64,000 bases of DNA from contig JADJOJ010000012.1 in NCBI GenBank assembly GCA_016713825.1, positions 186,001-250,000 on the forward strand. Reading direction: 5' to 3'. Numbering within the stretch: position 1 is the stretch's first letter; each line of letters starts with the position of its first letter. Below, piece after piece: positions 31,769-39,780 of the stretch. The notes under the pieces were generated by a model, which did no database searches, was not told where the DNA came from, and was given only the letters and a program-made list of their open reading frames with translations. The translations under genes and the position numbers were made by a program. Source of the stretch: Candidatus Leptofilum gracile. GTDB lineage: Bacteria; Chloroflexota; Anaerolineae; Promineifilales; Promineifilaceae.

Positions 31769-33289
31769 ATGAGAATTTTGAGAAATTTTAAGAAGGAACA
31801 CAGAGGGGCACAGAGATTCCACAATGGCTACAACGAATTAGAGAAAATAACGAATTTTTTCCCTCGGAGAGTTTATTCGTTGATTTCTAAGATTCGCTGT
31901 AGCCTCTCCCAAAATAAGGTTTCTCAGCCAACCATTTGTGAAACTCTAGGTAACAAAATTGCACTTTCAATTTTTGCCATTTTTCTTTTAGCAAATGCGG
32001 GTACGGCCGTTCAAGCCCAATCCACCGCCGACATTGTTTCTGCCGAAGGGCAGGTGGTGCCGCAAGAGCAGGTGGCGCTGGCTTTCCAGGCGGGCGGCAC
32101 GGTGGCGGCCGTTTTGGCGGCGGATGGCGATGTGGTTCAGGCGGGCGAGGCGCTGCTGCAATTGGATTCGGCAGCGGCGGAGCTGGGTTTGCAGCAGGCG
32201 CAGGCGCGATTGGCGACGGCGCAATCTGGCCTGGCAGCGGCACAAAATGAGCAGGGATTGGCGGAAACGGCCGTCACCACCGCCCAATCTCGCCTGGCAG
32301 TTGCCCAAGCCAATTTAGCTCTCGTGGAAGCAGGGGCGCAGCCCGAACAAATCGCTGCGGCGGAAAGCCGCGTTGCCGCCGCCCAGGCAGCCATTACCCA
32401 GGCTGTGGGCAGCCGGGATGCGGCGCTGGACATTGCCGATGCGTCCGATATTTTGGCGGCGGAAGCGGCCGTTGCGGCGGCGCAGGCGCAGGCGCAGCAG
32501 CTGGAGCAGGCGTACCAGGAAATTCTGGACAGCTGCTTCGACACGCCCGATGGCGAGGTGTGCCCGCTGTTTGGCCCCATCGAGGAGCAGACGCGGCAGC
32601 AGCTAGACGCCGCCCGGCTGAACCAGCAAGCGGCGCAGGCGGGCTTGGAAGCGCTGCAAAACGGGGCTACCCCGGCCCAGCGGCAGGCGGCCAATGCCCA
32701 GATTGGCGTGGCGCAGGCCAATCTGGCCATCGCCCAGGCGCAGCTGGATTTGCTGCGGGCGGGGGCGACGCCGGAGCAGATTCGTCTGGCGGAGGTGGCC
32801 GTTGAGCAAGCTCAGGTGGGTGTGCAGCAGGCGGAAGTGCGGATTGTGCAGGCTGCGGCGGGGGTGGTGGTGGCGGAAACGGCCGTTTCCCTGGCCCAAA
32901 CTGGCGTCGAAAGTGCGGAACTGGCACTGGAGCGCACCTTTTTACGCGCCGCGTTTGACGGCACGGTGGTCTCGGTGGCGTTGAGCGTGGGGGAGCTGGC
33001 CGCGCCTGGCTTCCCGGTGGTGACGTTGGCCAACTTTGGCGCGTGGCAAATTGAGACGATTGATTTGACGGAGCTGGACGTGGCTTTGGTTGAAGAAGGT
33101 GCCTCTGTGACCGTGCGGGTGGATGCGCTGCCGGATGTGGAATTAGAGGGGGTGGTAACGGCCGTTGCCCTGCTGCCCACGTTGGCGCGCGGCGATGTGG
33201 CCTACACGGTAACGATTGATCTGGCCGAAACGGCCGATCTCCCCCTGCGCTGGGGTATGACGGCGTTTGTAGACATTGCCAGCCGGTAA
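31769..33289 (+). CDS. HlyD/MacA-type periplasmic adaptor protein (copy 2), repeat-bearing N-terminus
   Basis: 506 residues. It has the same layout as the preceding gene: VSAEGQVVPQEQVALAFQAGG (first lipoyl half), a long Ala/Gln-rich coiled coil, and RTFLRAAFDGTVVSVALSVGE (second half). The hydrophobic signal (IALSIFAIFLLANAGTAVQA) begins only near residue 65. The ~60 residues before it are basic and include the translated ACACAGAGGGGCACAGAG repeat (31796-31822), so the gene probably acquired a repeat near its start. The ATG at 31769 is chosen for its GGGGGAG ribosome-binding site; a GTG at 31754 overlaps the upstream stop by 4 bp. The two adaptors are probably co-expressed. Confidence 0.8.
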   Translation: MRILRNFKKEHRGAQRFHNGYNELEKITNFFPRRVYSLISKIRCSLSQNKVSQPTICETLGNKIALSIFAIFLLANAGTAVQAQSTADIVSAEGQVVPQEQVALAFQAGGTVAAVLAADGDVVQAGEALLQLDSAAAELGLQQAQARLATAQSGLAAAQNEQGLAETAVTTAQSRLAVAQANLALVEAGAQPEQIAAAESRVAAAQAAITQAVGSRDAALDIADASDILAAEAAVAAAQAQAQQLEQAYQEILDSCFDTPDGEVCPLFGPIEEQTRQQLDAARLNQQAAQAGLEALQNGATPAQRQAANAQIGVAQANLAIAQAQLDLLRAGATPEQIRLAEVAVEQAQVGVQQAEVRIVQAAAGVVVAETAVSLAQTGVESAELALERTFLRAAFDGTVVSVALSVGELAAPGFPVVTLANFGAWQIETIDLTELDVALVEEGASVTVRVDALPDVELEGVVTAVALLPTLARGDVAYTVTIDLAETADLPLRWGMTAFVDIASR

Positions 33290-33292
33290 AAG

Positions 33293-33342
33293 GAGGTTGG
33301 AGATTGTTCAGTCTCCAATCTCTAATCTCCAATCTCCAAATT
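33293..33342. repeat. GGAGATTG / CTCCAATCTC inverted repeat
   Basis: GGTTGGAGATTG (from 33295) faces three CTCCAATCTC(T/C) units (to 33340), between the adaptor and the convergent DUF5995-like gene. Same family as the intragenic blocks 38965-39025 and 56455-56538. Confidence 0.75.
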
Positions 33343-33358
33343 CACCCAAAATGGGGAG

Positions 33359-34063
33359 CTAAAAAGCCAACAGCATCCGGGCAATTTTAAGGGCGCGGGC
33401 TTCCATTTCCTTGTGGATCGGTTCGCGTTGGGCTGGGGTGGGGGTGTTGAGGAGGATGACGGCCGTTTGCCACACCTCCTCGCGCCACTGCCCAATCATT
33501 TTCGATACCAGCCACTCGTCTACCGGCCCCATGAGTCGGTCCAGCCAATCCAGCCGGGGCGTGTACGCCTCCACGACGGTGTCTTGCACCGCGTCCACCG
33601 TGCGGGCGATGATCTCGTTGACCTGGATGAAATCCTGGTAGCGCCTGGTGCGCTCGGCGGGGGAGAGGGCGGCCCATTCTGCTTCCAACAGTTCCACAAC
33701 CGTCAGAACCAAATCGTAGTTGATGTGGGCGTTGACGCCTAAAAAGAGGTTTTGCAGCGTGTACGTTTGGGCATCCAACGCGGCGGTGAAGGTGAGCTGC
33801 CACACCTGGGGCGTCGTGGGCTGCTGGCTTTCGTAGGCGGCCAGGGCGGTGAAGTAGTAGTCGGCAAAGCGGTGGGTGAGGGTGTGGACCCAGGGGTTGT
33901 CCTGAAACTGTTGCTGGTGAACGGCCGTTAGCATATTTTCCGTCATCAGCAGGTAGCAGTTGAGGAAAATGGCGCGGCGATCGGCCGTTTGCTGCCATTG
34001 GTGCAGGCGGGTTTGCATGGTGTTGAGCATCGCTGAGTGGGGATTTGCAGTGGGTGTAGACAT
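33359..34063 (-). CDS. DUF5995-like protein
   Basis: 234 residues, mostly helical by composition, with no signal peptide or membrane segment. The pattern DRRAIFLNCYLLMTENMLTAV, FADYYFTALAAYE, and LFLGVNAHINYDLVLTVVE (near residues 105-123) resembles the DUF5995 family, whose function is unknown. The His/Asn/Asp residues in GVNAHINYD could form a metal or catalytic site, but this is a guess. It converges with the adaptor genes and stands upstream of nothing obvious on its strand. Two TCGGCCGT/ACGGCCGT sites occur in it. Confidence 0.6.
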   Translation of the reverse strand: MSTPTANPHSAMLNTMQTRLHQWQQTADRRAIFLNCYLLMTENMLTAVHQQQFQDNPWVHTLTHRFADYYFTALAAYESQQPTTPQVWQLTFTAALDAQTYTLQNLFLGVNAHINYDLVLTVVELLEAEWAALSPAERTRRYQDFIQVNEIIARTVDAVQDTVVEAYTPRLDWLDRLMGPVDEWLVSKMIGQWREEVWQTAVILLNTPTPAQREPIHKEMEARALKIARMLLAF

Positions 34064-34090
34064 AGGTTGGGTACGGCCGTTTGTAGTATA

Positions 34091-34157
34091 GATTTCAAAA
34101 GTCTTGCAATACTCTGGATATTTTCCAATGGTCAGTCAGACTTTTGAAATCTTTTTT
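34091..34157. repeat. 14-bp inverted repeat with T-tract
   Basis: GATTTCAAAAGTCT (34091-34104) pairs with AGACTTTTGAAATC (34138-34151) across 33 nt and is followed by six Ts (34152-34157). It could be a plus-strand terminator or a palindromic element. It lies between two minus-strand genes. Confidence 0.55.
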
Positions 34158-34197
34158 AGAAGATTGGGCCACAGTATACGGAGCTTCCAGATGTTTT

Positions 34198-34959
34198 TCA
34201 ATGGGCGGATTGGCTAAATTCGGCTAGCAGGGGGAAATGGTCGGAGGCGTGGCGGATGGCGGGGTGGTCGTCTACGACGCGGCAGGTTTGCAGGCGGGGC
34301 AGCATTTGCGGGTCGGCGAAGATGTAGTCGTAGCGGGTGGTGGGGTTGATGGTCCACCAGGTGAAGCCGTCGGCGTGGGGGTGCAGGTGGCGGAAGCAGT
34401 CGGTGTAGCCCGCACGCAGCAACCGGGGGATGGCCAGTCGGAAGATAAGGCGGAGCTGAAGCAGCATCACGCGCCGCATACGGGCCGGGTTTTTGTGCTG
34501 CAAGACGCGGTCGCCGGGGCCGACCGCGTTTACGTCGCCAATGATGAGGTGGGGGGTGGACGGCCGTTCCGCAATAATTTCCAACAGTTTCCCTACCGCC
34601 TGCCAGCGGCGAATCTCAAACGGCAGCAGCAAAAAAGGCAAAAAGTGGACGTTGTAGACGGTGAACGGCCCGCCGGGCGTGTCTAGTTTTGCCTCCAGTG
34701 CGGCCTGGGTGAGCGGCGGCCGGTTGTAAACTTGCCACTGCTGGATTGGATAACGCGAGAGCAGGCCGATGTGCCGATCGCCGCTGCCGTGGCCCCAGGC
34801 GTGGTGCATTTCCAGCCGCTCGGCCAAAATCTTGACCACCTCGTGGTCATCTGCTTCGGTGAGGCCAACGACGTCGGCGTTGATGTGGGCCAGGACGGCG
34901 TGGATGCTTTCTAGCTGCTTGCGTCCGCCGAATTCGAGATTGTAGGTGAGGATTTTCAT
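34198..34959 (-). CDS. Endonuclease/exonuclease/phosphatase-fold protein
   Basis: 253 residues from the ATG at 34959. Family motifs: MKILTYNLEFGG (Asn7, metal-site strand), LTEADDHE (catalytic Glu), LIIGDVNA (GDxN) and ASDHFPLLAEF (terminal SDH). Such Mg2+-dependent enzymes cut phosphodiesters in nucleic acids, lipids or inositol phosphates; the substrate cannot be inferred. The frame is open to 35073, but that stretch comes from the 103-bp repeat and a GTAATTGG unit and is excluded. No convincing Shine-Dalgarno: GTAATTACCCC lies upstream. Confidence 0.85.
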   Translation of the reverse strand: MKILTYNLEFGGRKQLESIHAVLAHINADVVGLTEADDHEVVKILAERLEMHHAWGHGSGDRHIGLLSRYPIQQWQVYNRPPLTQAALEAKLDTPGGPFTVYNVHFLPFLLLPFEIRRWQAVGKLLEIIAERPSTPHLIIGDVNAVGPGDRVLQHKNPARMRRVMLLQLRLIFRLAIPRLLRAGYTDCFRHLHPHADGFTWWTINPTTRYDYIFADPQMLPRLQTCRVVDDHPAIRHASDHFPLLAEFSQSAH

Positions 34960-34996
34960 GGGGTAATTGGGTAATTTGTGCTGAAATGTCAGGAAA

Positions 34997-35202
34997 GCGA
35001 GCAAAGCTGTTGCGCGACACCAGCCCCAAACTGGTGAGGAAAGGGGTACGGCGGGGACGCCAACCCCAGCCAATCAAGAAGACCTCGCCGCAGCGGGGGG
35101 CGAGCAAAGCTGTTGCGCGACACCAGCCTCAAACTGGCGAGGAAAGAGGTGCGGCGGGGACGCCGACCCCAGCCAATCAAGAAGACCTCGCCACAGCGGG
35201 AG
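34997..35202. repeat. Tandem duplication of a 103-bp GC-rich unit
   Basis: Unit 1 (34997-35099) and unit 2 (35100-35202) begin GCGAGCAAAGCTGTTGCGCG and differ at only a handful of positions. The second unit runs into the 3' end of the AT-rich membrane protein gene, so its last residues (ending AVARSS) come from the repeat. No terminal inverted repeats or transposase are seen. Confidence 0.9.
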
Positions 35203-35704
35203 AGTATCGAGCTAATACATTACCCAAAAGCCCCCCCAAAACGATGCCAACAGTAATGCTCAAAATCAATCCAATCAGCGAAGCTCCATAGACCATAACA
35301 ATCCATCCAGTAACTATGCCCAGCGGTAAACTGATAGTAGCTCCAATAACTCCATACTCGGCTCCATGCATCCGTAAGCGTGGGAATTCCTGATAATATT
35401 TTGTGCCAAGTTCAACTCGTGAGCGCACATCAAAATATGCTCCTACCAGAAATCCTGCCCCCCCCCACACCAGAGCTGTAAATGTAGCAACGAACTTCAT
35501 GTTTTGAATTTGTAAACTGCTACCGTCTACTATACTAACTATTAATACCGAATAGATTGAAACGATGATTGCTCCAATCAGCATTTTTATAGAACGTCTG
35601 CTATTCAAGAACTTTGGCAACAACCAAATGATGGCAACCATAATTGGGACTGCGACAATTGCACAAATCTTAACTGTGGTTATAAGGTTTAGATTCATAA
35701 ACAT
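35177..35704 (-). CDS. AT-rich hypothetical membrane protein
   Basis: 175 residues from the ATG at 35704 (other in-frame starts at 35734 and 35698). It has about five hydrophobic segments, including VKICAIVAVPIMVAIIWLLP near the start, FTALVWGGAGFLVGAYF in the middle, and a Gly/Ile-rich C-terminal pair (GIVTGWIVMV...ILSITVGIVLGGLLGNV). No family is recognised. Its base composition is visibly more AT-rich than all neighbours, and it sits between the 103-bp tandem repeat and a GC-rich intergenic block, which suggests recent acquisition. No ribosome-binding site is obvious. Confidence 0.6.
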   Translation of the reverse strand: MFMNLNLITTVKICAIVAVPIMVAIIWLLPKFLNSRRSIKMLIGAIIVSIYSVLIVSIVDGSSLQIQNMKFVATFTALVWGGAGFLVGAYFDVRSRVELGTKYYQEFPRLRMHGAEYGVIGATISLPLGIVTGWIVMVYGASLIGLILSITVGIVLGGLLGNVLARYSPAVARSS

Positions 35705-36023
35705 TACTATCCAACTCGAAGTGTAAATATCCACGGCTCATTACAAATTAAACTTTCAAACTCATTGTGGTGGCCGGCCAAGGCGCGCTCCTGCCTCACC
35801 ATAACAGCCCAGCTCGGGCGCGGTCTTCGGCAGGCGAGGGACCTCGCCCGGTTGCGGCCCGGCCTCTGGCCGCGCCGCGTACTTTGTACTGCTGGATTTT
35901 GCATTTTAGCATAGGTTGGGTGGGAACGGCCGTTTCTACACAAGGCAGAAGGTAGAATGAAGAAGGCAGAAAACGGCCGTTAACCATCCATAATTACCCA
36001 ATTACCAATTACCCAATTACCAA
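35705..36023. other. 319-bp intergenic region with a GC-rich block and repeats
   Basis: A very GC-rich stretch (about 35775-35885, including GCGAGGGACCTCGC), two ACGGCCGT sites (35928 and 35975), and a TTACCCAATTACC array from 35980. No coding sequence is supported. Confidence 0.5.
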
Positions 36024-36036
36024 TTACTCAATTACC
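35980..36036. repeat. AATTACCCAATTACC array overlapping the end of the asparagine synthetase-like gene
   Basis: Six or more (A)ATTACC(C/A)AATT units. The last three sense codons and the TAA stop of the minus-strand gene ending at 36024 are inside the array. Confidence 0.85.
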
Positions 36037-37886
36037 TTCATCTCCTGGTGCCACAACTGCGTGGTGAGGATGCCGGTGAGGATGCGGCTGTGGTCGGTAC
36101 GGCTGTTCCGATGCAGCTCCCGCAATTTTTGCACAACTTCCCCATTAAAATAGCCCGTTTCGCGTAGCGAGGCTGGTTGCAGGCATTCCTCGGCCCAGGC
36201 GGGCAGTTTTGGGCTGCGCCACCAGGTGGCGTGGGGGGTGGCGAGTCCTTGTTTGGGGCGGTTGGTAACGGCCGTTGGCAGCAGCTCTTTCATGCCTAGC
36301 CGCAGCAAAACCTTGTTCATCGCCCCGTTGAGCTTTAGCTCAGGCGGCAGCGTGGCGCAAAATTCCCACAGCTTGTGGTCCAAAAACGGTGGCCGCGCCT
36401 CGACGGAGTTGGCCATGCTCATCCGATCCACCTCAAAGTTGATGAAATCGACCATCCGCGTCTGCGCCTCCAACGCCAAAAACTGGTTCAGCGGGTGGTA
36501 AGAATTTACCGCGGAGGGCACAGAGAGCGCAGAGGTTTTTTCTTTTTCTCCGCGTCCTCCGCGCCCTCCGCGGTTAGAAAGTTCCTGCAAAAGGGCAGGT
36601 GGCGTCACCTGGTGCCAGAGGGCGAAACGGGCCAGCGGGTCGCGGCTGGCGTGGGCGAGGACGCGCTGGCCGGCGGCGGAACCGGGCAGGGGGAGTCTGG
36701 TTAGAAGTTGGCGGAGCGGTTGGGGGATGGTGAGGAACGGCCGTACCCGCCGATCCCCATCAAACCAGTGGTAGCCGCCCAGCAGTTCATCCGCCCCTTC
36801 GCCGGTGAGGATGACTTTGAAGCCTGCTTCACGGCACGCCTGGTAGAGCAGGTAGATGGGCAGGCTGGTGGCGGAGCATTGCGGCTCTTCGAGCTGGGCG
36901 ACGATTTGGGGCAGCAGGTCGAATGCTTCGGGGCCAAAGTGCAGCGTGTGGTGCTGGCTGCCGATGCGCTCGGCCACCGCCTGGGCGTAGGCGGATTCGT
37001 CGTGGCTGGCGGCGCTGAAGGCGATGTTGAAGGTGTGAATCGGCTGGCCGCTGAGTTGGGTGAGCAGGGTGGCCAGGGCGCTGGAGTCGATGCCGCCGCT
37101 GAGCAGGGAACCGACAGGCACGTCGCTCATGCGCCAGGCGCTCACGGCATTGCGCAGGTGGGCCATGAATTCGGCGATGGCGTCGGCTTCGCTAATTTGG
37201 CGGTAGTTTGGGTGGTCGGGGAAGGTGAGGGTCCAGTACGGCCGTATCGTCACAGACCCATTTTGTACGATGAGCATGTGGGCGGCGGGCAGTTTGTACA
37301 CATCGGCAAACATCGTTTGCGGCGTGGGCACAAAGCCGTGGCTGAACAGATCGGTGAGGGCTTGCCTGTTGGTGCGGCGGCTGAGGGTGGGGAGGAGGTG
37401 GAACAACGGCCGTATCTCGGAAGCAAACGCCAGTTCGCTACCAATTTTCGCGTAGTGCAGCGGTTTAATACCAAAACGGTCGCGGACGAGGAGGAGGGTT
37501 TGGGAACGGCCGTCCCACAGGGCAAAAGCAAACATGCCGCGCAGCCGCACGAAGGCATCGGTGCCCCACGCCTCGTAGGCGTGCACAATCGTTTCGGTGT
37601 CGGTGCGGGTGCGGAACTGGTGTCCGGCGGCTTCTAGCTGGGTGCGCAGAGCGGGGGCGTTCATCACCTCGCCGTTGTAGGCAATCCAGATGGTGCCGTC
37701 TTCGTTGCTCAGCGGCTGGTGGCCATGCGCCAAATCGATGATGCTGAGTCGCCGCGCCGCCAGCCCAATGCCGTCGGCCACAAATATGCCCGCGTCGTCT
37801 GGCCCGCGATGGTGGAGCAGGTCGTTGGCCTGTGTCAGCCGTTCGCGATTGAGTTGGGGGGAGAGGATGCCGGTTATGCCGCACAT
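36024..37886 (-). CDS. Asparagine synthetase (glutamine-hydrolysing)-like protein, candidate lasso-type cyclase
   Basis: 620 residues. The N-terminal class II glutaminase starts with Cys2 (MCGITGIL) and has RGPDDAG and YNGEVMN. The C-terminal synthetase has the ATP loop SLLSGGIDSS (near residue 262) and LTGEGADELLGGY. AsnB makes asparagine, while homologues cyclise lasso peptides or act in capsule loci. The presence of B1 and B2-like genes 2-4 kb away makes a macrolactam synthetase role plausible. A ~24-residue Gly/Arg-then-Ser/Ala-rich insertion (36505-36577) is a translated CCGCGGAGG-type repeat in a loop of the synthetase domain. The C-terminal VIE and the stop also come from a repeat. Confidence 0.9.
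   Translation of the reverse strand: MCGITGILSPQLNRERLTQANDLLHHRGPDDAGIFVADGIGLAARRLSIIDLAHGHQPLSNEDGTIWIAYNGEVMNAPALRTQLEAAGHQFRTRTDTETIVHAYEAWGTDAFVRLRGMFAFALWDGRSQTLLLVRDRFGIKPLHYAKIGSELAFASEIRPLFHLLPTLSRRTNRQALTDLFSHGFVPTPQTMFADVYKLPAAHMLIVQNGSVTIRPYWTLTFPDHPNYRQISEADAIAEFMAHLRNAVSAWRMSDVPVGSLLSGGIDSSALATLLTQLSGQPIHTFNIAFSAASHDESAYAQAVAERIGSQHHTLHFGPEAFDLLPQIVAQLEEPQCSATSLPIYLLYQACREAGFKVILTGEGADELLGGYHWFDGDRRVRPFLTIPQPLRQLLTRLPLPGSAAGQRVLAHASRDPLARFALWHQVTPPALLQELSNRGGRGGRGEKEKTSALSVPSAVNSYHPLNQFLALEAQTRMVDFINFEVDRMSMANSVEARPPFLDHKLWEFCATLPPELKLNGAMNKVLLRLGMKELLPTAVTNRPKQGLATPHATWWRSPKLPAWAEECLQPASLRETGYFNGEVVQKLRELHRNSRTDHSRILTGILTTQLWHQEMKVIE
36505..36577. repeat. Intragenic GCGGAGGGCACAGAG / CCTCCGCGCCCTCCGCGG repeat
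   Basis: An inverted block of the CGCAGAGG family inside the asparagine synthetase-like gene. It keeps the reading frame and adds about 24 low-complexity residues. Confidence 0.85.
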
Positions 37887-37920
37887 TGGGTAATTGGTAA
37901 TTGGGTAATTAGTAATTTAG
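37887..37920. repeat. TTGGGTAATTGGTAATTGGG array
   Basis: Directly precedes the ATG of the asparagine synthetase-like gene (minus), leaving no room for a normal ribosome-binding site beyond the repeat itself. Confidence 0.75.
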
Positions 37921-38005
37921 CTTGGGCATTCATTTTAGCCTGGGCATTGATGCTTGCAGCATTTGGCCCAGGTTTTCGATGCAGATGGTATACAATTCGG
38001 CCGTT

Positions 38006-39697
38006 ATGGGCAAAGTGGGTATGCAGATAAGAGAAAAAATCAAAGATTTCGCAGATTTTACAGATTTGGGCATGGTTGTTTTGGCCGTCATTTCGTTGAC
38101 AGCCAGTTTAGCTTACCTGCGGTTGGGGCTGGCGCGGGTGTTTTATCCGTATGCGCTGGATTTGGTGGAGGAGGGGATGGTGATGCAGGCGTGGCGGGTG
38201 GCGCAGGGGCTGCCGGTTTTTGTGCCGCCCAATGCCGAATTTGTGCCGCAGGTGTACATGCCGCTGTTTACCTGGCTGGGTGGATTGCTCATGCGCCTGA
38301 CGGGGTTTGGCTTTTGGCCGCTGCGGTTGATCTCTTTTTTGAGCGTGGGGGGAACGGCCGTTCTCATCTTCACCATCGGTTGGCGAGAGTCTGGCAGCAA
38401 AGTTGTTGCCTTCGTGGGCAGCGGCTTGTTTTTGGGCGGCTACCGGCTGGTGGGTGGCTGGTACGATCTGGCGCGGGTCGATGCGTTGTTTGCCTTTTTG
38501 TGTTTGGCGGGATTGGCTGTATTGGTTTATGGGAGGAAAAGCGGAACACAGAGGGGCACGGAGGAGGCACAGAGTTTCACAGAGATTAGGATTATTTTTG
38601 CGGCCGTTTTGTTGGGGTTGGCCTTTTTGACGAAGCAGAATGGGCTGCTTTTGGCGGCGGTGGCGCTGGTTTATTTTTTTACCGCAGAGTGCGCGGAGGG
38701 CGCAGAGGAAAAAAGCAAATCCGCGTCCTCCGCGTTCATCCGCGTCCTATTTCTTTTCATTCTTCCCTTTGTGATTGTTGCTGCTGTGCCGGTTTTGATT
38801 TTGCAGTGGACGAGTGGCGGTTGGTTTAGCTATTACGTGGTGACGATTGCCTATGCCAGTCCGCTGGAGTTGGCGCGATTACGCAATATTTTTGTGTGGG
38901 AGCTGGGCGCGGGGATGGGGGTTTTAATGGGGCTGTTTGCTCTTTTGGCATTGCAGCGGGTGAGGGGATTGGAGATTGGAGATTGGAGATTATTCGTTTC
39001 TAGTCTCCAATCTCTAATCGCCAATAACCCGTGGCTGATTTTTGGAGGAACGGCCGTATTCATCTCCGTCGCCGGGCGCAGTACGGTTGGCGGTAATTTG
39101 AACAACCTGTTGATTGGTTATGCTTTTCTGTGTCTGGTTCCGGGGTTGAGCTGGGGATGTTTATCAAAGATTTCGCAGATTAAAAAGATTAAAAAATCTG
39201 CCCAATCTGCGAAATCTGTTGATAGAAAAAATTGGCATCTGGTTTGGTTGGTAGCAATGTTCATCCAGTTTGGGCTGGTGACGTTTCCGCTGAATGCGGG
39301 GCTGCCGCAGCAGTTTTGGCCCACGGCCGAAATGGAAGCGGCGGGGGATGCGTTGGTGGCGCGGGTGGCGGCTGAACCGGGTGAGGTGTGGCTGTTGATG
39401 CATCCCAGCGTGGCGGTGCGGGCGGGGAAACGGCCGTACGCCCACCTGCAATCGCTCTGGCACGCCCGCCAGCGCGGCAACGACCCGCTGCCGCCAGATT
39501 TGGTAACGCTGATCGAGCAGCAGCAGTTTGCCCAAATTATTTCTGACGAAAGCGACTTTTTTGAGACGGAGCCAGCCTTTTTAGAGCTGCTGCTGGCGCA
39601 TTACGAAGCGGTGGCAGCGGTGCCATCCGACCAATCGCCCCCCACGTTGAACGAGCCGGTGATACGGCCGTTAACCATCTACCTCCCCCGACAGTAG
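38006..39697 (+). CDS. Polytopic membrane protein, probable glycosyltransferase, with five in-frame repeat blocks
   Basis: 563 residues from the ATG at 38006 (another at 38021). Around ten hydrophobic helices; the first loop has YPYALDLVEEGMVMQAWRV, in the position of the acidic first-loop motif of GT39/PMT-like enzymes. This suggests transfer of sugar from a polyprenyl phosphate donor, but the family is not certain. Five segments are translated intergenic repeats: REKIKDFADFTDLG, GTQRGTEEAQSFTE, TAECAEGAEEKSKSASSAF, GLEIGDWRLFVSSLQSL and a Lys/Ser-rich stretch near residue 395. All fall in loops or termini. It lies inside the lasso-like locus on the opposite strand to B1 and B2. Confidence 0.75.
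   Translation: MGKVGMQIREKIKDFADFTDLGMVVLAVISLTASLAYLRLGLARVFYPYALDLVEEGMVMQAWRVAQGLPVFVPPNAEFVPQVYMPLFTWLGGLLMRLTGFGFWPLRLISFLSVGGTAVLIFTIGWRESGSKVVAFVGSGLFLGGYRLVGGWYDLARVDALFAFLCLAGLAVLVYGRKSGTQRGTEEAQSFTEIRIIFAAVLLGLAFLTKQNGLLLAAVALVYFFTAECAEGAEEKSKSASSAFIRVLFLFILPFVIVAAVPVLILQWTSGGWFSYYVVTIAYASPLELARLRNIFVWELGAGMGVLMGLFALLALQRVRGLEIGDWRLFVSSLQSLIANNPWLIFGGTAVFISVAGRSTVGGNLNNLLIGYAFLCLVPGLSWGCLSKISQIKKIKKSAQSAKSVDRKNWHLVWLVAMFIQFGLVTFPLNAGLPQQFWPTAEMEAAGDALVARVAAEPGEVWLLMHPSVAVRAGKRPYAHLQSLWHARQRGNDPLPPDLVTLIEQQQFAQIISDESDFFETEPAFLELLLAHYEAVAAVPSDQSPPTLNEPVIRPLTIYLPRQ
38039..38068. repeat. Intragenic AAAGATTTCGCAGATTTTAC block (N-terminus)
   Basis: Encodes KDFADFTDLG just after the start of the membrane glycosyltransferase-like gene. 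Confidence 0.75.
38544..38586. repeat. Intragenic ACACAGAGGGGCACGGAGG block
   Basis: Five (C)ACAGAG/CACGGAGG units encode a polar stretch between two membrane segments. Confidence 0.8.
38680..38749. repeat. Intragenic ACCGCAGAGTGCGCGGAGG / CCGCGTCCTCCGCG block
   Basis: An inverted arrangement similar to 36505-36577, kept in frame as an Ala/Glu/Ser-rich loop. Confidence 0.8.
38965..39025. repeat. Intragenic GGAGATTGGAGATTGG / CTCCAATCTC block
   Basis: Direct and inverse units in frame, encoding GLEIGDWRLFVSSLQSLIA. The same peptide-level signature recurs in the gene at 55280. Confidence 0.85.
39161..39225. repeat. Intragenic AAAGATTTCGCAGATTAAAA block with inverse
   Basis: Encodes SKISQIKKIKKSAQSAKSV; CAGATT units face AATCTGC units. 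Confidence 0.85.
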
Positions 39698-39701
39698 AAA
39701 A

Positions 39702-39777
39702 TTTAACCGCGGAGAACGCAGAGATCGCAGAGAAAAAACCGGTAAACTCCGCGCTCTCCGCGCCCTCTGCGGTAAAA
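39702..39777. repeat. TTAACCGCGGAGAACGCAGAG inverted repeat block
   Basis: Lies between the convergent membrane gene (plus) and the B2-like gene (minus). Arms 39702-39733 and 39746-39775 are near complements. Confidence 0.8.
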
Positions 39778-39780
39778 GAA

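Noticed and set aside
34152..34157. Definite terminator at 34091-34157
   Set aside because: The loop of 33 nt is too long for a standard rho-independent terminator and the flanking genes are on the opposite strand, so it is reported only as a repeat.
38544..38749. Calling the membrane gene at 38006-39697 a pseudogene because of its repeat blocks
   Set aside because: All blocks keep the frame, no stop interrupts it, and the C-terminal part is ordinary coding sequence.
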